Below the pieces are notes generated by a model. It had not been told where the DNA came from, did no database searches, and saw nothing but the letters and a program-made list of their open reading frames with translations. A program made the position numbers and the translations under genes. Shown here in pieces: positions 8,799-18,689 of a DNA stretch of 64,000 bases (position 1 is the stretch's first letter; each line of letters opens with the position of its first letter). The DNA lies in assembly GCF_009711095.1 (NCBI RefSeq), contig NZ_WMJZ01000022.1:16162-80161 (forward strand). The letters run 5' to 3'. The stretch is from Intestinirhabdus alba (GTDB taxonomy: Bacteria > Pseudomonadota > Gammaproteobacteria > Enterobacterales > Enterobacteriaceae).

Positions 8799-9878
8799 TT
8801 ACGGCAGAGAATCGTAAAGCCCCTCGCTTTCTACAGCGGTTCGGTCTTTTCCGGGGCGAATACGGCGCACCGACTGACGAAGGGCCGGAGTGCCGCTCAG
8901 CAGCAGCGTGCCCACCGGCGCATCCGGGCGCACCAGCCGCTGCTGCAGCATATACACCGCCTCCGCCGCCAACTCGTCGCGGGGCACCTGTACGGCGCTC
9001 AGAGGCACATCCTGTATCGCCGCCAGATTAAAGCCGTCGATGCTCATGACGGAGACGTCCTGCGGGACGCGCAGACCGTGCCTGGCCAGGGCGCTCATCG
9101 TTCCGGCGGCCATGAAATCGCCGCCGACGAGAAACGCCGTCGGCAGGTCGCTTTCCGCCGTCTGCGCCAGAAAATCGCTGACCCGCTGTTCCGTCTCCTT
9201 CGCGCTGAAGCCGGGCACCGTCAGCAGATGCTGCTGCTCGTTGAACGGCAGATTACGCGCCCGCCAGGCATCAACGATCCCCGCCAGCCGCAGCTCCATG
9301 GTATAGCGCCGCAGGCAGATCACGTTGACGATCTCCCGGTGCCCCATATCAAAAAGATAATCGGCGGCATATTCGCCAATCGCCCGGTGATCCGGCGCAA
9401 CGGCGGGCAGGCGCATCCGCCGGTCCCGGCAGTTAATCAGCACACAGGGTTTACCCACATCGACCGCAAGGTCGTGGATGTGCGGGTCGTCGATGCCCAG
9501 CAGTATTGCCGCCTGGGTTTGCGGATCGTTCATTCGCGCCAGAAATCGCTGGGCGTCGCTGTCAAACTCCTCCAGCGCGCAGTAGCGTAGCCGGACCTCA
9601 TAGGCGGCAAGGCATTTACTTATGCTCTGAATCACCCGGTGGTAAAAGATGTCAGACCGCTCGTCAAAAGCGCGCGCAGGGGCAAAAATCACCAGGTTAT
9701 TGAGCAGCAGCCTTCCCGCTGCCATCCCCTCCATAACCCCAAGTTCCCGCGCGCATTCCAGCACCTTATGACGCGCTTTCTCGCTGGTATTGGCTTTGCC
9801 CGCCAGCACCCGGGAAACGGTACTGACAGAAAGCCCGGTGCGGGCGGCAATTTCAGCGATTCTGAGCCTTTTATTCAT
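8799..9878 (-). CDS. LacI-family transcriptional regulator
   Basis: 359-residue LacI/GalR repressor. The N-terminal helix-turn-helix reads IAEIAARTGLSVSTVSRVLAG, followed by the hinge region. Residues ~60-335 form a periplasmic-binding-like sugar sensor (AAILLGIDDP, FLVGGDFMAAGTMSALARHGLRVPQDVSVMSIDGF). It is divergent from the MFS carrier and GH31 gene across a 292-base spacer holding several inverted repeats, and is therefore their likely regulator. The ligand is unknown, probably the imported sugar or its hydrolysis product. The ATG is preceded by an AT-rich region with a TGAAA-N4-TTTCA palindrome suitable for autoregulation. Confidence 0.9.
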   Translation of the reverse strand: MNKRLRIAEIAARTGLSVSTVSRVLAGKANTSEKARHKVLECARELGVMEGMAAGRLLLNNLVIFAPARAFDERSDIFYHRVIQSISKCLAAYEVRLRYCALEEFDSDAQRFLARMNDPQTQAAILLGIDDPHIHDLAVDVGKPCVLINCRDRRMRLPAVAPDHRAIGEYAADYLFDMGHREIVNVICLRRYTMELRLAGIVDAWRARNLPFNEQQHLLTVPGFSAKETEQRVSDFLAQTAESDLPTAFLVGGDFMAAGTMSALARHGLRVPQDVSVMSIDGFNLAAIQDVPLSAVQVPRDELAAEAVYMLQQRLVRPDAPVGTLLLSGTPALRQSVRRIRPGKDRTAVESEGLYDSLP

Positions 9879-9904
9879 TTTGTGATCTCGCTCGATTTTA
9901 CCAA

Positions 9905-9918
9905 TGAAAAAAATTTCA
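9905..9918. promoter_or_regulatory. Palindrome upstream of LacI gene, candidate operator
   Basis: TGAAA-AAAA-TTTCA, 27 bases before the regulator start in the divergent spacer. Dyad symmetry and position suit an operator for autoregulation, but the centre lacks the CG step common in LacI-family sites, so confidence is modest. Confidence 0.4.
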
Positions 9919-10115
9919 CAGCCAGAAAAGTAAATAACCCCGGCCTGTCGCTATACCATGCCAGAATTTTCCACAACTTTATGAGAAAACTTGCACAAAA
10001 ATGACTGTCGCCGGCGTTTCTTCTTGCTTAGGCTGCATTTGTCACACAGCTACCATACTAGTGGTATAGCAACCTTAATAAAAAAACACTCCATTTTCAA
10101 AAGGTTAACTAAACA

Positions 10116-10148
10116 TGTATGACATAAGTCTTTCACTTACCTTATACA
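10116..10148. promoter_or_regulatory. Imperfect inverted repeat just upstream of MFS/GH31 operon
   Basis: Thirteen-base arms TGTATGACATAAG and CTTACCTTATACA, 10 of 13 pairing, around a 7-base spacer, ending 22 bases before the MFS start. It could be an operator in the 5' untranslated region or an mRNA stem. A separate short repeat, GCTATACCA, occurs at 9949-9959 and inverted at 10062-10070. Confidence 0.4.
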
Positions 10149-10170
10149 TCCACCTTAGGGAGAGAGATAA

Positions 10171-11472
10171 ATGAGCCAGGACATTAACAATGTGACACCG
10201 GTTGGCAAAACGCGCCGGGTCATTAAGAATTTACGCTGGTATGTACTGATTTTATTTTTGCTTGGCGTAACCGTTAACTATATTACCCGCAACTCATTAG
10301 GTATCCTCGCACCGGAGCTGAAAGAGAGCCTCGGCATTACCACCGAGCAATATTCCTGGATCGTGGGTGCCTTTCAGATTGCCTATACGATATTTCAGCC
10401 GCTCTGCGGCTGGCTGATTGACGTGATCGGCCTGAAGCTCGGATTTATGATTTGTGCCGGGCTATGGGCGTTGATGTGTATCCTGCACGCCGGCGCAGGC
10501 AGCTGGCTGCACCTGGCGATCCTGCGCTTCTTTATGGGGGCCTCAGAGGCCGCCGCCACGCCCGCCAACGCCAAAACCCTGGGCGAATGGTTTCCGAAAT
10601 CTGAGCGCCCTGTCGCCGCCGGCTGGGCTGGCGTAGGCTTCTCCGTCGGGGCCATGCTGGCACCGCCGATTATCTATTTCGCCCACGCCTCCTTCGGCTG
10701 GCAGGGCGCGTTTATGTTTACCGGCCTGCTGGCGCTGCTGTGGGTGCTGCTGTGGTGGATCTTCTACCATAACCCGGAAAAGCACCCGAACCTCGGGAAG
10801 GAAGAGCTGGCGTTCATTAAGCAGGATAACGAGCCGCCGGCCGTGAAGCTGCCCTTTCTTACCGCGCTGAAAACCGTCTCAAAGAACAAGCGTTTTTACG
10901 GTATCGCTATCCCGGCCTTTATGGCGGAACCGGCCTGGGCGGTGCTCAGCTTCTGGGTGCCGCTCTACCTTGCCAAAGAGCACGGCATGGATTTAAAGCA
11001 GATCGCCATGTTCGCCTGGCTGCCGTTCCTCGCCGCCGATCTCGGCAGCGTGGCGAGCGGCTACCTTACCCGCCTGTATACTCGTCTGTTTGGCTGCTCT
11101 CGCGTTAACTCCGTGGTGGCAAGCTCGGTGACCGGCGCGTTTCTGATGATCTCGCTGGCTATCGTCGCCGTTACCCGCGACCCGTATATCACCATCGTGC
11201 TGATCTCTATCGGCGGCTTCGGCCACCAGATTATCTCCTGCATGCTGAGCGCGCTGGTGGTGGAGTCGTTTGATAAAGGCCAGATGGCCACCGTCAACGG
11301 AATGCGCGGCTCTGCGGCCTGGATTGCCAGTTTCCTGTTCTCGCTTCTGATTGGGGTAACCGCCGACAAAATCGGCTTTAACCCGCTGTTTATCGCCATG
11401 GGGTTCTTTGACCTGGTTGGCGCTATTTTTCTGGTGGCATTTATTGCCGAACGCCGTACCCGGCGTAGCTAA
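10171..11472 (+). CDS. MFS transporter, anion:cation symporter (hexuronate-like) family
   Basis: 433-residue inner-membrane carrier with 12 predicted hydrophobic segments in two sets of six. The first helix region (LRWYVLILFLLGVTVNYITRNSLGILAPEL) and the loop ASEAAATPANAKTLGEWFPKSERPVAAGW resemble ExuT and other members of the ACS family, which import sugar acids and other organic anions with H+. An AGGGAGAGA ribosome site precedes the ATG. It is 17 bases before the GH31 gene, so the two are co-transcribed. The cargo is probably an intact glycoside that the cytoplasmic GH31 enzyme then cleaves; whether the cargo is acidic is inference from the family. Confidence 0.88.
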   Translation: MSQDINNVTPVGKTRRVIKNLRWYVLILFLLGVTVNYITRNSLGILAPELKESLGITTEQYSWIVGAFQIAYTIFQPLCGWLIDVIGLKLGFMICAGLWALMCILHAGAGSWLHLAILRFFMGASEAAATPANAKTLGEWFPKSERPVAAGWAGVGFSVGAMLAPPIIYFAHASFGWQGAFMFTGLLALLWVLLWWIFYHNPEKHPNLGKEELAFIKQDNEPPAVKLPFLTALKTVSKNKRFYGIAIPAFMAEPAWAVLSFWVPLYLAKEHGMDLKQIAMFAWLPFLAADLGSVASGYLTRLYTRLFGCSRVNSVVASSVTGAFLMISLAIVAVTRDPYITIVLISIGGFGHQIISCMLSALVVESFDKGQMATVNGMRGSAAWIASFLFSLLIGVTADKIGFNPLFIAMGFFDLVGAIFLVAFIAERRTRRS

Positions 11473-11489
11473 TCGTGGATGTATAGCCT

Positions 11490-13859
11490 ATGAAAACGTT
11501 GAAAAACTGGACACTCAATAAACAGTCAGCGCATCACCTGGAGCTGCGGGTGGATGACCAGCACCTGCTGTGCCTTTACGTGCTGGAAGAGAATCTGTTC
11601 CGCGTACTGATCAAGCGCAAAGGCGAGCTGGCGCTGGATAAAACCTGGAGCATCGCCCCGGAAAAAGATGTGCCGTGGGAGGGCCGCGACCGTGAGGATC
11701 TGAGCGGCTTCACCTGTCCGGCCTGGACGCTGGATCGGCAGGATGACGCCCTGACCATCACCACCGCGCAGCTGCGCGTTACCATTCATCAGCCGCTATG
11801 GCTGGAGTGGCAGTACCGCAATGAGGCGGGCGAGTGGCAGCCGCTGGTCAATGACCGCCCCACCAGCGCCTATCTGCTTAACGCCCACGGCGACGGCGTC
11901 GCCCACTACCTGAGCCGCCGTCGGGATGAACGCTTTTACGGTCTTGGGGAAAAGGCCGGCGACCTGCAGCGCACCGGCAAGCGCTATGAAATGCGCAATC
12001 TGGATGCGATGGGCTATAACGCCGTTAGCACCGATCCGCTGTACAAACATATCCCGTTCACCATCGCCCGCCGCGACGACGTCAGCTATGGCCTGTTTTA
12101 TGACAACCTGAGCAGCTGCTGGCTGGATCTCGGTAACGAAATAGACAACTACCATACCGCCTACCGCCGCTGGCAGGCGGAGGCGGGAGATATTGATTAC
12201 TATATGTTTACCGGCAGACGGGTGCTGGAGGTGACCAAAGCCTTTGTGCGCCTGACCGGCAAAACGCTGTTCGGGCCGAAGTGGAGCCTGGGCTACAGCG
12301 GTTCCACTATGCATTACACCGACGCGCCGGATGCGCAAAATCAGCTGATGAACTTTATTCGCCTGTGTGAAGAACATGCGATTCCGTGCGATTCCTTTCA
12401 GCTCTCGTCAGGCTATACCTCCATTAACGGCAAGCGCTACGTCTTCAACTGGAATTACGATAAAGTGCCGCAGCCGAAGGTTATGTGTAAGGCGTTTCAC
12501 GATGCCGGGCTGAAGCTTGCCGCCAACATTAAGCCGTGTCTGCTGCAGGATCACCCGCGCTACGACGAGGTGGCGCAAAAGGGGCTGTTTATTCGCGATT
12601 CTGAAAACGATATGCCGGAGCGCTCCAGCTTCTGGGACGATGAAGGCTCTCACCTCGATTTTACCAATCCGCAGACCATCCAGTGGTGGCAGGAGGGGGT
12701 GACCACCCAGCTTCTTGAAATGGGCATCGACTCAACCTGGAACGATAACAACGAGTTCGAGGTGTGGGACGGCGAGGCCCGCTGTCATGGTTTCGGTAAG
12801 ACCATTGCCATCAAACATATTCGCCCGGTCATGCCGCTGCTGATGATGCGCGCCTCGCTGGAGGCCCAGCAGCGCTTTGCGCCGGAAAAACGACCGTACC
12901 TGATCTCCCGCTCCGGCTGCGCCGGGATGCAGCGCTACGTGCAGACCTGGAGCGGCGATAACCGCACCAGCTGGGACACCCTGCGCTACAACACGCGCAT
13001 GGGGCTGGGTATGAGCCTTTCCGGGCTGTTTAACGTTGGCCATGACGTGGGCGGTTTCTCCGGGGATAAGCCGGACGCCGAGCTGTTCGTCCGCTGGGTG
13101 CAGAATGGCGTTATGCACCCGCGCTTTACCATTCACTCCTGGAACGACGACTGCACGGTAAACGAGCCGTGGATGTATCCGGGGGTGACGCCGGCGATCC
13201 GCAGCGCCATTGAGCTGCGCTACCGCCTGCTGCCCTATTTTTACACCCTGCTCTGGCAGGCCCATGCCGACGACGAGCCGATGCTGCGTCCGACCTTTCT
13301 CGATCACGAGCATGATGCGCAGACCTTCGCGGAGTGCGACGACTTCCTGCTGGGCCGCGACCTGCTGGTGGCCAGCGTGGTTGAGCCGGGCCAGCGTGAA
13401 CGCCGCCTCTGGCTGCCGGATAACACGGCCGGCTGGTATGACTTCTACACCCACGAATGGTTTGCGGGCGGCCAGTGGATCGTTCGCGACGCGCCGCTGG
13501 AAACGCTTCCGCTGCTGGTACGCGCCGGGGCGGGTCTGCCCCTGAGCGAACGCCTGACCCACGTCGATCCGCAGAAGGACGACTCGCGCGAGCTGAAGCT
13601 ATTCCCGCTTAAAGGCACGGGAACCACCTCCGGCCTGCTGTTTGAAGATGACGGCGAAAGCTGGGGCTATCAGCAGGGGAACGCCCTGTGGCTGGAGTGG
13701 GAAATGGCGTGCAGCGCAACGACCATTAATCTGAAGATCGGCACCCGCGGCGACTATCGCCCGGCCTGGCAGGCCCTGCGGATAACCCTGCCGGCCGGTG
13801 AAAAACGCAGGCTGCTGGTGAATGGTGAAGAACGCAGCGAGTGGTGCCTGAACCGCTGA
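11490..13859 (+). CDS. Glycoside hydrolase family 31 enzyme
   Basis: 789-residue GH31 alpha-glycosidase. The catalytic nucleophile is Asp419 in GIDSTWNDNNEFE, and the acid/base is Asp490 in WSGDNRTSWD. The order is N-terminal beta-sandwich (1-~255, including FYGLGEKAGDLQRTGKRYEM), (beta/alpha)8 barrel (~260-620), then two C-terminal beta domains. No signal peptide is present, so it acts in the cytoplasm on substrate brought by the adjacent MFS carrier. GH31 covers alpha-glucosidases, alpha-xylosidases and sulfoquinovosidases; the WNDNNEFE form of the nucleophile loop is nearer isomaltose-type alpha-glucosidases, but specificity cannot be read with confidence. It ends in a pair of hairpins shared with ybiT. 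Confidence 0.9.
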   Translation: MKTLKNWTLNKQSAHHLELRVDDQHLLCLYVLEENLFRVLIKRKGELALDKTWSIAPEKDVPWEGRDREDLSGFTCPAWTLDRQDDALTITTAQLRVTIHQPLWLEWQYRNEAGEWQPLVNDRPTSAYLLNAHGDGVAHYLSRRRDERFYGLGEKAGDLQRTGKRYEMRNLDAMGYNAVSTDPLYKHIPFTIARRDDVSYGLFYDNLSSCWLDLGNEIDNYHTAYRRWQAEAGDIDYYMFTGRRVLEVTKAFVRLTGKTLFGPKWSLGYSGSTMHYTDAPDAQNQLMNFIRLCEEHAIPCDSFQLSSGYTSINGKRYVFNWNYDKVPQPKVMCKAFHDAGLKLAANIKPCLLQDHPRYDEVAQKGLFIRDSENDMPERSSFWDDEGSHLDFTNPQTIQWWQEGVTTQLLEMGIDSTWNDNNEFEVWDGEARCHGFGKTIAIKHIRPVMPLLMMRASLEAQQRFAPEKRPYLISRSGCAGMQRYVQTWSGDNRTSWDTLRYNTRMGLGMSLSGLFNVGHDVGGFSGDKPDAELFVRWVQNGVMHPRFTIHSWNDDCTVNEPWMYPGVTPAIRSAIELRYRLLPYFYTLLWQAHADDEPMLRPTFLDHEHDAQTFAECDDFLLGRDLLVASVVEPGQRERRLWLPDNTAGWYDFYTHEWFAGGQWIVRDAPLETLPLLVRAGAGLPLSERLTHVDPQKDDSRELKLFPLKGTGTTSGLLFEDDGESWGYQQGNALWLEWEMACSATTINLKIGTRGDYRPAWQALRITLPAGEKRRLLVNGEERSEWCLNR

Positions 13860-13865
13860 TCCCCT

Positions 13866-13917
13866 TTCCCGCCTCTCCTGCAAAAGAGGGGCGGGAAGCC
13901 CGGCGCGGCCGCCGGGC
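13866..13917. terminator. Tandem hairpins between convergent GH31 gene and ybiT
   Basis: First stem TTCCCGCC / GGCGGGAA (13866-13897), directly followed by GCCCGGC / GCCGGGC (13898-13917). No long T-run. The position between two convergent stops suggests bidirectional termination. Confidence 0.6.
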
Positions 13918-13928
13918 CAGCGGAGAGA

Positions 13929-15521
13929 CTACTCGATACCTTTACTGCGCAGATAATCTTCGTAGTTACCGCTGAAGTCAACCACCCGCTCCGGCGTGAT
14001 CTCCAGCACGCGGGTCGCCAGCGAGCTGACAAACTCCCGGTCGTGGGAGACAAAAATCAGGGTGCCCTGATACATCTCCAGCGCCATATTCAGCGACTCG
14101 ATCGACTCCATGTCCAGGTGGTTGGTCGGCTCGTCCATTACGAGGATGTTCGGCTTTTGCATCATCAGCTTGCCGAACAGCATCCGCCCTTTCTCGCCGC
14201 CGGACAGCACTTTCGCCGGCTTTTTAATATCGTCCTGGCTGAACAGCAGCCGCCCGAGAATACTACGCACCGCCTGCTCGTCGTCGCCCTCCTGCTTCCA
14301 CTGGCTCATCCAGTCAAAGACGCTGAGATCGTTATCAAACTCCTCGGCGTGATCCTGCGCATAGTAGCCGATACGCGCATTTTCCGACCACTTAACGGTG
14401 CCGGCGTCCGCCTCCAGCACGCCCACCAGGGTTTTCAGCAGGGTCGATTTCCCCACGCCGTTGGTCCCCAGCACCGCCAGCTTCTCGCCCACTTCCAGCA
14501 GCAGCTTGACGTTTTTAAACAGCGGGCCGTTGTCGAAGCCTTTGGTCAGGGCTTCAACCTCCAGCGCGTTACGGAACAGCTTTTTATCCTGTTCAAAGCG
14601 AATGAACGGGTTCTGGCGGCTGGAGGCTTTCACTTCATCGAGCTTAATTTTGTCAATCTGCCGGGCGCGGGAAGTGGCCTGGCGGGATTTTGAGGCGTTG
14701 GCGCTGAAGCGGCTGACGAAGGACTGCAGCTCGGCGATCTGCGCCTTCTTCCTGGCGTTGTCGGCCAGCAGACGCTCCCGGGCCTGGGTCGCCGCGGTCA
14801 TATATTCGTCGTAATTCCCCGGATAAACGCGCAGCTCGCCGTAGTCGAGATCCGCCATATGCGTGCAGACCATGTTCAGAAAGTGGCGGTCGTGGGAAAT
14901 AATGATCATGGTGCTGTCACGTTCGTTAAGCACCTGCTCCAGCCAGCGGATGGTGTCAATATCCAGGTTGTTGGTCGGTTCATCGAGCAGCAGAATATCC
15001 GGATCGGCAAACAGCGCCTGGGCCAGCAGCACGCGCAGCTTCCAGCCCGGAGCCACTTCGCTCATCGGGCCGTAGTGCTGCTCCACCGGAATACCGACGC
15101 CGAGCAGCAGCTCGCCCGCCCGCGACTCCGCCGAGTAACCGTCCATTTCGCCATATTTGACCTCCAGATCGGCCACCTTATAGCCATCCTCTTCGCTCAT
15201 TTCCGGCAGGGCATAGATGCGATCGCGCTCCTGCTTCACCTCCCATAGCTCAGCGTGGCCCATAATCACGGTGTCGAGCACGGTGAACTCTTCAAAGGCG
15301 AACTGATCCTGCCGCAGCTTACCGATACGCTCATTGGGATCGAGAGAAACGTTGCCCAGCGTCGGCTCCAGGTCGCCGCCGAGGATCTTCATAAAGGTGG
15401 ATTTACCGCTACCGTTTGCGCCAATGAGGCCGTAACGGTTGCCGCCGCCGAACTTGACGGAGATATTTTCAAACAGCGGTTTGCTGCCGAACTGCATGGT
15501 GACGTTGCTGGAAACTAACAC
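13929..15521 (-). CDS. ybiT: ABC-F family ATPase YbiT
   Basis: Soluble ABC-F protein of 530 residues (E. coli YbiT 530). It contains two nucleotide-binding domains and no membrane segments. Walker A motifs are GANGSGKST (~residue 37) and GTNGVGKST (~residue 352). The matching Walker B/signature segments are [11 protein letters not shown] and [11 protein letters not shown], with LSGGEKGR in the second domain. A basic linker (~240-320) with many Arg/Lys is the interdomain region that reaches the ribosomal P site in this family. ABC-F proteins modulate translation at the E site; the precise role of YbiT is unsettled. It is divergent from ldtB. Confidence 0.95.
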   Translation of the reverse strand: MLVSSNVTMQFGSKPLFENISVKFGGGNRYGLIGANGSGKSTFMKILGGDLEPTLGNVSLDPNERIGKLRQDQFAFEEFTVLDTVIMGHAELWEVKQERDRIYALPEMSEEDGYKVADLEVKYGEMDGYSAESRAGELLLGVGIPVEQHYGPMSEVAPGWKLRVLLAQALFADPDILLLDEPTNNLDIDTIRWLEQVLNERDSTMIIISHDRHFLNMVCTHMADLDYGELRVYPGNYDEYMTAATQARERLLADNARKKAQIAELQSFVSRFSANASKSRQATSRARQIDKIKLDEVKASSRQNPFIRFEQDKKLFRNALEVEALTKGFDNGPLFKNVKLLLEVGEKLAVLGTNGVGKSTLLKTLVGVLEADAGTVKWSENARIGYYAQDHAEEFDNDLSVFDWMSQWKQEGDDEQAVRSILGRLLFSQDDIKKPAKVLSGGEKGRMLFGKLMMQKPNILVMDEPTNHLDMESIESLNMALEMYQGTLIFVSHDREFVSSLATRVLEITPERVVDFSGNYEDYLRSKGIE

Positions 15522-15669
15522 TGACCTATCCTGAAAATTATGTGACGAACCGCTTATTATGCCATAACTCTTAAATAAGATCGCGCCCTGTACGAAGCGC
15601 TACACTGAAGCATAGAGGGGTTAAGGTGATTTCGTACACATCTGAATTCCCTGTTAACGGGAATGCACC

Positions 15670-15675
15670 TATAAT
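15670..15675 (+). promoter_or_regulatory. -10 element of the ldtB promoter
   Basis: Perfect TATAAT about 60 bases before the ldtB start. The -35 region at optimal spacing (TTCCCT, 15647) is poor, so activation or an alternative sigma contact may be needed. Confidence 0.5.
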
Positions 15676-15735
15676 GCGCCCCAACGTGACAGAATTCTCA
15701 ACCTAACAGCCTGCAGGCACTGAATTTCACCGCTT

Positions 15736-16656
15736 ATGAATATGAAATTAACAACGCTTTTCGCGGCGGCTCTCGCCGTAGTCGGCTTTTGCCGCACGGC
15801 ATCTGCCGTCACCTATCCGCTCCCTACGGACGGCAGCCGGCTGGTTGGTCAGAACCAGATCATCACGATCCCGGAAGGCAACACCCAGCCGCTGGAATAC
15901 TTTGCGGCAAAATACCAGATGGGGCTATCCAATATGCTGGAGGCCAACCCCGGCGTTGATACTTATCTGCCGAAAGGCGGCACCGTGCTGACGATTCCTC
16001 AGCAGTTGATTCTGCCGGACACCGTGCACGAAGGGATTATTATTAACAGCGCCGAAATGCGCCTCTACTACTACCCGAAAGGCACTAATACCGTTATCGT
16101 GCTGCCGATCGGCATCGGCCAGTTGGGCAAAGACACGCCGATCAACTGGACCACCAAAGTCGAACGCAAAAAGGCGGGGCCGACCTGGACGCCAACGGCG
16201 AAGATGCATGCGGAGTACCGGGCGGCGGGTGAACCGCTGCCGGCGGTGGTTCCGGCCGGGCCGGATAACCCGATGGGGCTTTACGCGCTCTATATCGGCC
16301 GTCTGTACGCCATTCACGGCACCAACGCTAACTTCGGCATTGGCCTGCGGGTCAGCCATGGCTGCGTGCGCCTGCGCAATGACGACATTAAATTCCTGTT
16401 CGAAAACGTACCTGTCGGCACCCGCGTGCAGTTCATCGACGAGCCGGTAAAAGCGACCACCGAGCCGGACGGCAGCCGCTACATTGAGGTACACAACCCG
16501 CTCTCCACCACCGAAGCCCAGTTTGAGGGCAGCGAGACGGTGCCGGTTACGCTGACGAAAAGCGTGCGGACGGTGACCGGCCAGCCTGACGTCGACGCCA
16601 CCGTGGTTGATAAGGCTATACAGGCTCGCTCCGGTATGCCGGTTCGCCTGAACTGA
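15736..16656 (+). CDS. ldtB: L,D-transpeptidase LdtB (YbiS)
   Basis: Periplasmic enzyme that attaches Braun lipoprotein to meso-diaminopimelate in peptidoglycan. It has 306 residues, as in E. coli. Residues 1-24 form a signal peptide ([24 protein letters not shown]). A LysM-like segment follows at ~40-85 ([25 protein letters not shown]). The YkuD catalytic domain at ~95-235 has the [20 protein letters not shown] motif with catalytic Cys210. It is monocistronic: a strong intrinsic terminator follows and ybiT diverges upstream. Confidence 0.95.
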   Translation: MNMKLTTLFAAALAVVGFCRTASAVTYPLPTDGSRLVGQNQIITIPEGNTQPLEYFAAKYQMGLSNMLEANPGVDTYLPKGGTVLTIPQQLILPDTVHEGIIINSAEMRLYYYPKGTNTVIVLPIGIGQLGKDTPINWTTKVERKKAGPTWTPTAKMHAEYRAAGEPLPAVVPAGPDNPMGLYALYIGRLYAIHGTNANFGIGLRVSHGCVRLRNDDIKFLFENVPVGTRVQFIDEPVKATTEPDGSRYIEVHNPLSTTEAQFEGSETVPVTLTKSVRTVTGQPDVDATVVDKAIQARSGMPVRLN

Positions 16657-16691
16657 TCCCGCCACGCCCTCAGGCGTTGGCGGTAATTTTA

Positions 16692-16728
16692 CAGGCCCGA
16701 TGGCGCTATCGTCATCGGGCCTGTTGTT
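16692..16728 (+). terminator. Intrinsic terminator of ldtB
   Basis: Eleven-base arms CAGGCCCGATG / CATCGGGCCTG around a 10-base loop, followed by a T-rich tail (TTGTTATTT). A convincing Rho-independent terminator. Confidence 0.85.
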
Positions 16729-16912
16729 ATTTCAGCAGCCAACGGCCGCGCCAATGCGCTTTAAGTTCATCAATTGGTTTTGCCACTCTTTTGCTGGATA
16801 TTTATTACGAAACGATCCTCAACCTTCGTCGAAGGGGTGTTATTCCTGCTCTACGGTTCGATCGCGGCAAAACCCTGCCCCCCTGCCTGGGCGCATCGTC
16901 AGCAACGGGAGA

Positions 16913-18034
16913 TTACAGCCCGGCGTCAACGAGCCGCAGCAGGCCATACCCCACCGCCGCCGCCCAGGCCAGCATCGGCAGCGAGTAGAGATGAAAACGC
17001 CACCAGATGCGCCGATCGTTGGCCATACGCAGGGCAATCACATTGGCCAGCGACCCCGGCAGCAGGCCGAAGCCGCCGACGTTCACCGCCCAGGCCAGCA
17101 GCGGCGTCGGCGGCACGTAGTTTAGCAGCAGGATCGTCGCCGGCACGTTGCCGATCGCCTGCGACAGTCCGATGGCGCTCAGCCACAGGCCGGGGGCGGA
17201 GAGCGTTTCAACGCGGTCCGGCACCGCCTGCAGCACCGGCAGCTGGGTCAGCAGGTGAACGTCAATAAACATCGCGATAAACACCAGCAGCAGCGTCCAG
17301 TCCACGCTGAACACCACCCGGCGCGCCAACAGCAGAAACGCCACCGCCACCGCCGCCAGCCCCCACAGCTCCTGCTTCAGCTCCAGCGCGGTAAGAAAAA
17401 CGAGATACAGCCCGAGGCAGCTCCATACCAGCCGCGGCTGCCATACCGGCGAGCGCGCGCCGGTATGGTACGTCAGCGCCCTGTCGGCGAAGCAGAACCC
17501 GCACAGCGCCAGCAGGGTTAGCATCATCACCGCGGCCAGCGGTACCATCTGCCCGATAAACCCGACAAACGAAAGGCCTGAGCGCCCCCACAGCAAAATA
17601 TTTTGCGGATTGCCGACAGGCGTCAGCAGAGAGCCGGCGTTGACCGCCAGCGCCTCGAAGATAATCAGCCGGTTAACCGGAATAGCGCACAGCTTCCGGA
17701 GAGTAAGGGTTAACGGCACGACGATGAACAGCGCCACGTCGTTGGTGAGAAAGGTGGAGAGTAGCGCCGCCGCCAGCACCATAAACATCGCCAGCCGCCG
17801 CTGGGTGGCGAAGCGGCGTGCCATCCTGCGCCCCAGGACGTCGAAATAGCCGCTCAGCTCCACCCCTTTGGTCAGCAGCATCAGACCGCTAAGGGTAATA
17901 ATAGTGTGCCAGTCAACGGCGGCGGGCCACGCCCGGGGGGCAAAAGGTACGCACAGGCTCAGCCCGACGCCCGTCAGCAGCAGCAGTTGAAAAAAACGAT
18001 CGCGCCGCAGGGCGCGCCAGAAAGACAGGTTCAT
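16913..18034 (-). CDS. ybiR: Putative inner-membrane transporter YbiR (ArsB/NhaD-type)
   Basis: 373-residue polytopic protein, one residue longer than E. coli YbiR, with about ten to eleven hydrophobic segments. It belongs to the ion-transporter superfamily that includes ArsB and NhaD. The conserved inverted-repeat half motifs are visible as [16 protein letters not shown] and the mid-protein NPQNILLWG. Its start codon overlaps the mntR stop by four bases, so translation is coupled to the manganese regulator. This suggests a role in metal or ion homeostasis, though no substrate is established. Confidence 0.9.
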   Translation of the reverse strand: MNLSFWRALRRDRFFQLLLLTGVGLSLCVPFAPRAWPAAVDWHTIITLSGLMLLTKGVELSGYFDVLGRRMARRFATQRRLAMFMVLAAALLSTFLTNDVALFIVVPLTLTLRKLCAIPVNRLIIFEALAVNAGSLLTPVGNPQNILLWGRSGLSFVGFIGQMVPLAAVMMLTLLALCGFCFADRALTYHTGARSPVWQPRLVWSCLGLYLVFLTALELKQELWGLAAVAVAFLLLARRVVFSVDWTLLLVFIAMFIDVHLLTQLPVLQAVPDRVETLSAPGLWLSAIGLSQAIGNVPATILLLNYVPPTPLLAWAVNVGGFGLLPGSLANVIALRMANDRRIWWRFHLYSLPMLAWAAAVGYGLLRLVDAGL

Positions 18035-18504
18035 TCGGCGGCGATTCCGTGCCGCTGCGTAAACAGCCGAAACACCTCCAGCGTCTGCTGGCTGACGTGG
18101 TGCTCGATACCTTCCGCATCCCGGCGGGCAATCTCCGGGCTGACGCCCAGCGCCAGCAGAAAGTTTTCCACCACCCGGTGCCGCTCGCGGCTTTCCTGGG
18201 CCAGCTGTTCGCCCTCCGGGGTCAGGAACACGCCGCGCCAGGGGATCAGCTCAATCAGGCCCACCGAAGCCAGCCGCTTAAGCATTTTGGCGACGGTCGG
18301 CTGGGAAACGCCAAGCCGGGCCGCCATATCAACCTGCCGCGCCTCGCCAACCTCGTTGATCAGATCGGAGATCAGCTCAACGTAATCGTCGATCAGCTCG
18401 CGGCGGTGCGCCTCCCTGACCTGGCGAAATCCCTCAACGTGTTCTTCTACGTTCACCAGCTGCGTCACTTTTTTTATCGTGGGCGGACCTGCGCGACGGC
18501 TCAT
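18031..18504 (-). CDS. mntR: Manganese-responsive transcriptional regulator MntR
   Basis: DtxR-family repressor of 157 residues (E. coli 155). When bound to Mn2+ it represses mntH and mntS and activates mntP. The winged helix-turn-helix is at ~50-100 ([21 protein letters not shown]), and the metal-binding/dimerisation domain follows ([33 protein letters not shown]). It is divergent from mntS with a clear MntR box between them. It overlaps ybiR by four bases downstream. Confidence 0.96.
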   Translation of the reverse strand: MSRRAGPPTIKKVTQLVNVEEHVEGFRQVREAHRRELIDDYVELISDLINEVGEARQVDMAARLGVSQPTVAKMLKRLASVGLIELIPWRGVFLTPEGEQLAQESRERHRVVENFLLALGVSPEIARRDAEGIEHHVSQQTLEVFRLFTQRHGIAAE

Positions 18505-18613
18505 TCTGCTTCCTCATTCCTGTAACACGTTACCAGCATTGCTCTGGAGAGGGCACATTGTAAACCAGAGTGCCTCGGGCACAAAAAATTAACGTTTTAG
18601 CAATAGCCATATA

Positions 18614-18631
18614 ATATAGCCTGTGCTATAT
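18614..18631. promoter_or_regulatory. MntR box upstream of mntS
   Basis: Perfect 7-base inverted repeat ATATAGC-N4-GCTATAT, close to the E. coli MntR operator of the AACATAGC...GCTATGTT type. It lies about 60 bases before the mntS start. It should mediate Mn-dependent repression of mntS and possibly influence mntR. Confidence 0.8.
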
Positions 18632-18689
18632 CTGTAGGTAATGCAGACATCCTTCACGGATCGAGGGAGCTTTTCATCAGGAGTATCCG

